Shown here: positions 7,820 through 13,227 of the stretch, piece by piece
How the letters are laid out: each line of letters opens with the position of its first letter
Numbering within the stretch: the stretch's first letter is position 1
Assembly (NCBI GenBank): GCA_039033995.1
Contig: JBCCBP010000063.1
Location: forward strand, 1-13,227
Length of the DNA stretch: 13,227 nt
Reading direction: 5' to 3'
DNA from: CALBPI01 sp039033995
GTDB lineage: Bacteria > Pseudomonadota > Gammaproteobacteria > Steroidobacterales > Woeseiaceae
The notes under the pieces: generated by a model
Database searches by the model: none
What the model saw: only the letters and a program-made list of their open reading frames with translations
What the model was told of the DNA's origin: nothing
Program-made: the position numbers and the translations under genes

Positions 7820-10800
7820 TCAATCCTTATAGGTCGGCCGCTCTGACGGCACCTGCTTAGGCGGAGGCTCAAGCGGCAAGGCCGGAGCGTTGCTGTCGCC
7901 GCGGAAGTTTCGCCGTTCCGCCTCCATTTCCTGAATCTGACCGCCCATCTGTGGTGGGCCGACCTCGCCGTATCTGCTCCATGGATTCTCCAGCGCGCCG
8001 TTCTGGAATGACGCCGGCAGACTGTGGCGAATCTGGAACTCTAGTGGGCGCCTGTTATCTATCACAGGTTCAGCGACTACTAGGTACCAAGTCCCCGATT
8101 CGCCTTTCGACGGTATGTCATCAACGCGCATTTTTGCCTTTTCGCCAGATTGGATCTCGATCGTACTGCCCTTCATTAACGCAAGCACATCGCCTGCCCT
8201 CAATTTTTGTCCAGGCTCAAGTGGGCTGAACTCATTCGTTTGCTGCGGTCGCACGAGAACACCACTGGTCTTACCGACAGTCGCGCCGGCTAGGTCGCTT
8301 AGCAGATAGCCCGGTCGATCCAGGGGCGGTAGCGGTCCGCCGCAGCAATCGATCGTCGCACAACCTAGATCACACTTGGGCGGCAGTGGGCAGCTTGCCG
8401 GATCCAGCAGACAGTCGATATCGACCGCGACGTCAATGAATCCGCAGCGACCGCCCGGGCAAATCTGATCAATAGGCGGAGGGACAACTGGATAGACGAC
8501 CTGCAGAGAGTCAGTATTGCAGATCAGCTGCGCTCGGCCCAAGAGTCCTGGTTGGAAGCGTTCGCAGATGGCTTGATAGGAGCAGTCACCAGCGTTATCA
8601 CTGCAGACTCGTAGTCTTGGCTCGGCACCTGGCCCGATGGGTGAGATTCCGGCCAATAAGTACTGTGGTGATTGCAATAGTACGCCGCAATAGTCTCGCA
8701 AGCCCTGCTCAAGGGCGGCACTCGCCGCATCGACAGGTCCGTCCCAACCTCCAAGCAATGCCTCGACCAACGCCCGCTCACTGGCTGAAGCACCGTTAGG
8801 AATCGCGCTCGGATCGTCGTCGATTGTGCCATATCCGAGTAGCCAGTCTTTCATCGTCACCGCAAGATCGCGATAGCGGACCGGCGATGATGGATTTGCG
8901 GCATTGAAGCCCGGAATCTCCGTCATTATTTTGTCGATCCAGTCGTCAGACGCAGTCGGATTCTCGCAGCGACCATGCGTAGACTCCCAGTTCAACAAAC
9001 CCTGAAAATCTACATCATTGAAACCAGGTTCCGCATCACGCCAGAACTGACCGATCGCTTTGCGAAGCGAATCACTGGGATAACCTGCGCTGGAGAATCT
9101 CTGCGGTGCCGGCCAATCCATTGCACTGTGCACGGAGTAAAGCAGGCTGCGTGGACGATAGCGGTGAATCGTCTCGCCGACGCCATTGTAAGTGAGGCTG
9201 CGGTTTGTATTATCGTCCAACGTGAATGCAGGATCGGACTCGGGCCCGTCTCCGCTATCGGACGTCCAGCCAGGCATGGCGCGCGGCGGCATGCGCGGGT
9301 CAGCTTCAGTCCAGGGGTCGAATGCCAGTGGCAGTTCGTAGGCGTAAGTTCGAAGGCTGAACTCCGGCGCGCGCCGGTTGAACAGGGAAGACGTCATCAT
9401 ACGACTAAGAATGCGCTGCAAAGACCAATTGTTTGGCAGGAATTCATTTTCTGTAAGATTCCAGAGCGCGCTGCCCTGTCCCGCCGAGCGCGGAAAGTAG
9501 TTGGCGATCATTAGCTCATCGCCGAACACCTCTGCCCAGGTATTGCTGACAATATTGCTTGCAACAAGGTAGGCGAAAGCCGCATTGCCGTCGACCTGGT
9601 TTTCGGTACAGTCGAGACCAGCACACATGCTGCAGTCGCCTATGCCGTCGGTCAGCGTCGCAATCCATTCGCTGATCGAATCAATTTGAGCGCTAGTCAG
9701 CGCTGAGTTCAGCGGTGTGCCATCCGGCGCCGTGCCCATCGCGTAGGCGGGTGGCATGCGTGACATACTGCCGGGACTGACACGTTGAACCACTTGGCTT
9801 GCAGCTGCATTGCCCGGCACGATCAAATTATTGTCGATCCACGCATCGCGCCAGGCGTTGCCCGCCCATGAGTCATGTCGATCGGTATGACAACTGACAC
9901 AACGCTCGTTGACGATCGTCTGCACCTCGGCTTCGAGCGCAATCTGGATCGGATTCGTTGATGGACTGCCATCTGCTTCGCATGAGTTGTCGCAGAAGTT
10001 GCACGCTTCAGTCACATCGGCATCCGGACCACGTTCGAAACCATCGGTCGCCAGCGTCAAAATGCCATCACGAAGTCGCGACTCAAGATCCCACACTGAC
10101 GCCTGCCTTCCCAACGGCTCAATAAAAAAGGCCTCGAGCGGTGCACCAGTTTCAGGAATGGTTAGCGGATCATTTGGGACTGCAGCTGGCGCTCGGAACA
10201 CGCCACAACTGTCAAGCCCCCACGGCCTGACCGTGCCATTTCGTACGCCATCGACGCGCAACAGCGCTTCGACTTCGCGTGAATCACGGCCGGTATCGAA
10301 GCCAAAAACCGCCTTCTCGAAATTGCCGAATACAGGAAAGTGTCGATTCCAATAGGTTTCAGGTCCGGAAGCAGATGTCGTCGATGTATGGCACCCAAGA
10401 CATGTCATCTGGCGATTCGTATAGACGTGTGTGAATGTAGCGCCAAGATCCGTCCGCCGATTTTGCTCGGTCACCTCATTGCCGCCGATCGGTTTGTTGA
10501 TCATGGCGAACAAATACGCTTGCCAGGCGGGCGCGACGTTGTCGAGTTTGAGCGCGCTGTTCAGCACATCGCTCATATTGTAATCCGTCGCACTACCCCC
10601 CAGGCTTGCGCCCGGGTGTCCAGCACCGCGAAAGGCATCGTTGTCACGTATGTAGCGGGCGATACGCTCGTCCGGTGACGACAGGCGCGGATCGTCGAAA
10701 CATGCATTTTGAGCTTTAGGTGTACTGCGGTGAACGCGCATCCAATCAACCATCAAATCCGACCAGTGCGAAATATACTCGTCGCGGTAGGTCGGGCTAC

Positions 10801-11062
10801 CTTTCATCATTAGCTGGAGCAAGGTGCTGCGGTCAGTTTCGCGAATCAGGTCAGCCAGCACCTGCGTCTCTGCATAGCCGCGGATTTTTCGTCCGGTAAC
10901 CATTGGTACCACTTGCCGGACAAATGCATAATCGCCCGCATCATCGGTTTCCGCTTGAGGAAGGTCGGGGGTGTCACGCAGGATGAACCACCACCAGAGC
11001 GCCAAGGCGACTAGGATTGCCACGATAATCGCCAGAATTGCCTGCAGACATCCGTTTCTCAT
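7820..11062 (-). CDS. Membrane-anchored DUF1549/cytochrome c/DUF1553-like protein with FecR-like tail
   Basis: A 1080-residue protein, probably held in the inner membrane by a helix at residues about 5-27 with the rest in the periplasm, where heme c would be attached. Residues about 45-300 resemble DUF1549 ('SPTYRDEYISHWSDLMVDW'; 'RQMTCLGCH' with heme motif C221-x-x-C224-H225). Residues about 370-475 are a planctomycete-type cytochrome c segment with C388-x-x-C391-H392 and a likely axial Met at 'RMPP' (M436). Residues about 490-570 resemble DUF1553 ('NTWAEVFGDELM', 'NNWSLQRILSRMMTSSLFN'). 'DYCGVLLQSPQYLLAGI' closes that part. Residues about 840-910 are cysteine-rich, about 925-990 resemble a FecR domain ('GQKLRAGDVLAL'), and the tail is proline-rich. 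The start follows a strong GGAGAG. It lies 9 bp after the DUF1501 gene, its usual partner type. Electron transfer is plausible; the substrate is unknown. Confidence 0.75.
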   Translation of the reverse strand: MRNGCLQAILAIIVAILVALALWWWFILRDTPDLPQAETDDAGDYAFVRQVVPMVTGRKIRGYAETQVLADLIRETDRSTLLQLMMKGSPTYRDEYISHWSDLMVDWMRVHRSTPKAQNACFDDPRLSSPDERIARYIRDNDAFRGAGHPGASLGGSATDYNMSDVLNSALKLDNVAPAWQAYLFAMINKPIGGNEVTEQNRRTDLGATFTHVYTNRQMTCLGCHTSTTSASGPETYWNRHFPVFGNFEKAVFGFDTGRDSREVEALLRVDGVRNGTVRPWGLDSCGVFRAPAAVPNDPLTIPETGAPLEAFFIEPLGRQASVWDLESRLRDGILTLATDGFERGPDADVTEACNFCDNSCEADGSPSTNPIQIALEAEVQTIVNERCVSCHTDRHDSWAGNAWRDAWIDNNLIVPGNAAASQVVQRVSPGSMSRMPPAYAMGTAPDGTPLNSALTSAQIDSISEWIATLTDGIGDCSMCAGLDCTENQVDGNAAFAYLVASNIVSNTWAEVFGDELMIANYFPRSAGQGSALWNLTENEFLPNNWSLQRILSRMMTSSLFNRRAPEFSLRTYAYELPLAFDPWTEADPRMPPRAMPGWTSDSGDGPESDPAFTLDDNTNRSLTYNGVGETIHRYRPRSLLYSVHSAMDWPAPQRFSSAGYPSDSLRKAIGQFWRDAEPGFNDVDFQGLLNWESTHGRCENPTASDDWIDKIMTEIPGFNAANPSSPVRYRDLAVTMKDWLLGYGTIDDDPSAIPNGASASERALVEALLGGWDGPVDAASAALEQGLRDYCGVLLQSPQYLLAGISPIGPGAEPRLRVCSDNAGDCSYQAICERFQPGLLGRAQLICNTDSLQVVYPVVPPPIDQICPGGRCGFIDVAVDIDCLLDPASCPLPPKCDLGCATIDCCGGPLPPLDRPGYLLSDLAGATVGKTSGVLVRPQQTNEFSPLEPGQKLRAGDVLALMKGSTIEIQSGEKAKMRVDDIPSKGESGTWYLVVAEPVIDNRRPLEFQIRHSLPASFQNGALENPWSRYGEVGPPQMGGQIQEMEAERRNFRGDSNAPALPLEPPPKQVPSERPTYKD

Positions 11063-11066
11063 TGCT

Positions 11067-11072
11067 CTCTCC
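11067..11072 (-). promoter_or_regulatory. Ribosome binding site GGAGAG overlapping upstream stop
   Basis: On the minus strand the sequence reads TAG-GAGAGAGCA-ATG. The GGAGAG uses the last base of the DUF1501 stop codon and sits close before the ATG at 11062. It fixes the start of the cytochrome-domain gene and implies closely linked translation of the pair. Confidence 0.7.
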
Positions 11073-12589
11073 TATGCGCCCACGCCGAGCAAAATCTGAC
11101 GCCACAATTCGAGCACAGTCAGCTCCTCGTTGACTCGTTTGGTCTTCACGCCCATATCGCCGACGCCGAAATTCTCCGGTTCGAAGGGATACAGGCCACC
11201 GGCAATCATCAACGCGCCCTGCACCTCCGACGGCGTATAGAAATCATCCGCGTTGGCGATGCCGCTGGCATCCATGGAACCGATGACCTTAGCACCGCCG
11301 CCAGGGTTAACCGGGCCACCAATCAGTATGTTGGTATAACCCTGAGGCCAATGGTCGCGTCCCGGTGCTGTGTTCGGTGTACGACCAAACTCGGTCTTCA
11401 AAACGATCAAAGTGTCGTCAAGATTAATCTTCGTTGGGTCAGGCGTTGCACTCCCGGGGGTCTGGACAACTGCTGCCAATGCGTCGAGCGTCGACCACAG
11501 GTTCACGGCGGTGTCTTCGACGTTGTTGCCGCTATGCGTGTCATAGGCTGCGCCGCCGGGCCGCCGAAGCCCGCCATCGACGACACAAACATGACGCGCA
11601 CCACCATCTGCTTCCGGCAGTGTCAACAACTTCGCCGCCGCGCGCATGGAGACGCCTGTAATGTCGTTTCTGTTATCGATCAGTGAACCGTCGGGGCACT
11701 CATTCGTCTGCGTGAGGTTCAACGCAACCTGTCCGCCAGCGCCGAACAGGGTGTTCAGCTCCGCTGCATTCAATAGTGTCGACGTACTCGCATCGTAGTT
11801 CGAGAAACCGCGAGACCGCGACAGAAACTCAGGTGCTGTGCTGCCACGCAACCGCAGCCAGTCGCGATAGTGTGCGCGATAGTAGTCGAGTACGGCATCG
11901 CGGTTGGTTGCACTCATACCGGGGCGCTGAAGTTGGGCAACGAATGCATCGCCCCCTGGCCCGATGTTCAGGCGCAATGGACGATGCCGTCCCGGATGCG
12001 TGCCGACGGCGTCAATAGCTTGGAAATTGTCGCTTCCAAAGGATAAGTTATTCGGAAGAAATGAGTACGCTAATGGTGTAGTCCGACCCGGCCCTGCGAA
12101 GCGGTGTGACATCGCAGCGCCAAGACTCGAAAAATTAGATCGACCCAGCACGTGGCCCGTGATGGCATACGGGATCGCGGCCTCATGCGGTTCCAATCCA
12201 TGTTGCATCACGACGATTCGCATACGATCGGCCAGGCCCCAGATAGGTTTGGTCAATGGTCCGAGCGCGACGTTACCGTCGATATCTTGGATCTCGGTAG
12301 TCGGCGAAGGCGCCCCCGCACATGCCCAGCTCAAACCCTGGATCTGACTCTGCTGGCCGTACCATGGATCTACAAGGCCCGGCCGATGAAAGAAGGTCTC
12401 CCAGGGTGACAGCCCGCCGTACAAGAATACTTCCAGAATCTTGTAACTCGGTATGGCACCTGGCCAGGCTTCGCCCGATGGTGGCGCGGGGAAGTCACCC
12501 CAGGCGGCGTTGGCTGTTGCTGGGAGCATCATCGTGCCGCCGGCTATGGTTCCAAACGCAGTGGCTTGAAGGAAACGTCGTCGGTCCAT
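11072..12589 (-). CDS. DUF1501 family protein, Tat-exported
   Basis: A 505-residue exported protein of the DUF1501 family, which is related to the alkaline phosphatase/sulfatase fold but has no well-defined reaction. The N-terminus 'MDRRRFLQATAFGTIAGG' is a twin-arginine signal, with probable cleavage at ANA|AW near residue 28, so it is likely folded before export to the periplasm. Family blocks are visible: 'YKILEVFLYGGLSPWETF' near residues 49-66, 'YDTHSGNN' in the second half, and 'LKTEFGRTPN' (E400-F401-G402-R403-T404) followed by 'GRDHWPQG' (H413). The length is normal for the family. A G-run at 12597-12601 lies 7 bases before the ATG and is the best ribosome site. The cytochrome-domain gene follows after 9 bp. 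Such pairs recur in many bacteria, and the two products probably act together in the periplasm. Confidence 0.85.
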   Translation of the reverse strand: MDRRRFLQATAFGTIAGGTMMLPATANAAWGDFPAPPSGEAWPGAIPSYKILEVFLYGGLSPWETFFHRPGLVDPWYGQQSQIQGLSWACAGAPSPTTEIQDIDGNVALGPLTKPIWGLADRMRIVVMQHGLEPHEAAIPYAITGHVLGRSNFSSLGAAMSHRFAGPGRTTPLAYSFLPNNLSFGSDNFQAIDAVGTHPGRHRPLRLNIGPGGDAFVAQLQRPGMSATNRDAVLDYYRAHYRDWLRLRGSTAPEFLSRSRGFSNYDASTSTLLNAAELNTLFGAGGQVALNLTQTNECPDGSLIDNRNDITGVSMRAAAKLLTLPEADGGARHVCVVDGGLRRPGGAAYDTHSGNNVEDTAVNLWSTLDALAAVVQTPGSATPDPTKINLDDTLIVLKTEFGRTPNTAPGRDHWPQGYTNILIGGPVNPGGGAKVIGSMDASGIANADDFYTPSEVQGALMIAGGLYPFEPENFGVGDMGVKTKRVNEELTVLELWRQILLGVGA

Positions 12590-12615
12590 CTGTCAGCCCC
12601 CATTTTTGACTGTGT

Positions 12616-12792
12616 TTATGTGTTGTCTGCAATGAAGTGCTGGATTGTCCCGATCGGGCCCAAGAACAGTGCACTGATAAGTCGCACCAGTCTTTGCACG
12701 ACATCGTCATTATTGCGGTCGAAGGCGTTCTGCAGGCGCTGATCTAGCAGCCGCCAATGCCGGTATGCGAATACGGAGCGCTCAGCAAGCAC
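12616..12792 (-). CDS. Possible 58-residue small protein upstream of DUF1501 gene
   Basis: A short open frame on the same strand as its neighbours begins with GTG at 12790-12792 and ends with TAA 26 bp before the DUF1501 start. The product (start 'MLAERSVFAYRHWRLLDQRL', end 'GPIGTIQHFIADNT') looks like an amphipathic helical protein with no signal peptide. By hand count 38 of 58 codons end in G or C, which is coding-like. Against it, the GTG has only AGG very close upstream, an in-frame stop precedes it immediately, and I recognise no family. It could be a real small gene, or the tail of a gene broken by a frameshift. Confidence 0.35.
   Translation of the reverse strand: MLAERSVFAYRHWRLLDQRLQNAFDRNNDDVVQRLVRLISALFLGPIGTIQHFIADNT
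12649..12658. repeat. Perfect palindrome CCCGATCGGG
   Basis: A 10-bp perfect palindrome about 60 bp before the DUF1501 start. Its centre is 18 bp from that of another perfect palindrome at 12667-12676. It could be an operator half of the DUF1501 transcript, but it lies inside a possible small coding frame and may be chance. Confidence 0.3.
12667..12676. repeat. Perfect palindrome CAGTGCACTG
   Basis: A second 10-bp perfect palindrome, about 80 bp before the DUF1501 start. It is separated by 8 bp from the one at 12649-12658. Function is unknown. Confidence 0.3.
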
Positions 12793-12993
12793 CTGTTACA
12801 AAGGAATATGTGGGCCAAGTCCTTGGCCACGACCAGATGGGCCACTGACGGTCAATGCGGTGCGAATACAAAGATTAGGTTGATGCACAGCGAATCCCGC
12901 GCGATCGTGTTATCGACACCGTCTTGATCAGACTGGACAAGCGACTGCTGGTCGTTAGTTGGGGCGTGCTGTTGGTTTGGCTAAGACCCGCAG
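12793..12993. other. Intergenic stretch between PhoD-like and small ORF
   Basis: About 200 bp directly downstream of the PhoD-like gene with no convincing gene. It contains an inverted repeat at 12813-12828 and no hairpin with a T-run. A promoter for the DUF1501 pair may lie here or just downstream, but I could not identify one. Confidence 0.4.
12813..12828. repeat. Inverted repeat GGCCAAG-TC-CTTGGCC
   Basis: Seven-bp perfect arms are separated by TC; with one bulged G the pairing extends to 12810-12830. No T-run follows on either strand, so it is unlikely to be an intrinsic terminator. It could be a protein-binding site or an attenuating hairpin ahead of the DUF1501 genes. Confidence 0.45.
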
Positions 12994-13227
12994 TTACCGC
13001 GCACCCGTCTTCAGCATATCGACCGATTGCTCACGCACAACCGTGCCGTCAAGCGCCTTGATTTGCAGCGTTAGTTGGCCACTCTGCCAATCGATGCCGA
13101 TCACGCCATAGTTTGCAGGGGTGTACATCTGGCCAATGCGGTGAGGACCTGGTTCGTTGTTCTCATGTCGGAATTGCAGGTTGAGCGAGGACGACGTGAT
13201 TTCGTACACGGGATAGTCGGTGACGTC
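12994..13227 (-). CDS. PhoD-like alkaline phosphatase, C-terminal fragment (cut by window edge)
   Basis: The last 77 codons of a gene that enters from the right edge and stops with TAA at 12994-12996. The frame is open to the edge and reads 'DVTDYPVYEITSSSLNLQF', then 'PGPHRIGQMYTPANYGVIGI' and 'LQIKALDGTVVREQSV'. This pattern (YP-[LV]-Y-[DE]-[LI]-TSS, then HR-x-G, then [NY][FY]G-x-I-x-ID and beta-strand-rich D-x-[DE]-G) matches the C-terminal end of PhoD-type metallophosphoesterases, which are exported phosphodiesterases/phosphomonoesterases. The metal-binding residues are outside the window and cannot be checked. A GTG at 13207-13209 is internal, not a start. It has the same strand as the DUF1501 genes but is separated from them by about 400 bp, so co-transcription is uncertain. 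Confidence 0.6.
   Translation of the reverse strand, partial: DVTDYPVYEITSSSLNLQFRHENNEPGPHRIGQMYTPANYGVIGIDWQSGQLTLQIKALDGTVVREQSVDMLKTGAR

Noticed and set aside
8975..9514. Plus-strand 179-codon open frame inside the cytochrome-domain gene
   Set aside because: It is antisense to a well-supported coding region whose heme and DUF1553-like motifs are in the other strand, and its product resembles nothing.
12787..12849. Plus-strand reading 'EYVGQVLGHDQMGH' that resembles the LGH box of a tyrosine recombinase C-terminus
   Set aside because: Only about 15 residues match the pattern, no arginine or tyrosine catalytic context is present in any frame nearby, and it overlaps the start of the more coding-like minus-strand frame. 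It could be chance; a blastx of 12700-12990 would settle it.

Overview
The window looks like a chromosomal piece of a free-living, moderately GC-rich Gram-negative bacterium. A gammaproteobacterium is my best guess, at low confidence. The reasons are a Tat-exported DUF1501 protein, a periplasm-facing multi-domain c-type cytochrome of the DUF1549/DUF1553 type, and a SARP-like regulator whose middle resembles the TolB N-terminal-like domains of proteobacterial CadC/cyclase-type regulators. I see no rRNA, tRNA, CRISPR array, complete mobile element or prophage gene.

Left half (172-7071): a regulator and secreted-protease locus. A 642-residue winged-helix/BTAD/TolB-like/TPR regulator is on the minus strand. 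It diverges, across only 95 bp, from a tight plus-strand run of three genes: a 320-residue protein with beta-propeller-like sequence and no signal peptide, a 179-residue secreted lysine-rich protein with four cysteines, and a 1106-residue secreted zinc metalloprotease with HExxHxxGxxH, a Met-turn-like segment and Ig/PKD-type C-terminal domains. Spacings of 40 and 12 bp suggest one transcript. The shared intergenic region carries two short direct repeats with 10-bp periodicity that could be regulator sites. This is the most likely undescribed system in the window.

Middle (7072-7819): 748 bp between convergent genes with no convincing gene. It holds a short CTGGTG hexamer repeat and a 10-bp palindrome just beyond the stop of the following minus-strand gene.

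Right half (7820-13227, all minus strand, transcribed right to left): the 3' end of a PhoD-like alkaline phosphatase cut by the window edge, a gap that may hold a 58-codon small gene, a Tat-exported DUF1501 protein, and, 9 bp after it, a membrane-anchored 1080-residue protein. That last protein joins DUF1549-like, cytochrome c (two CxxCH), DUF1553-like, cysteine-rich and FecR-like segments. DUF1501 genes are commonly paired with DUF1549/DUF1553 cytochrome genes, and that pairing is clear here. The substrate of the pair is unknown.
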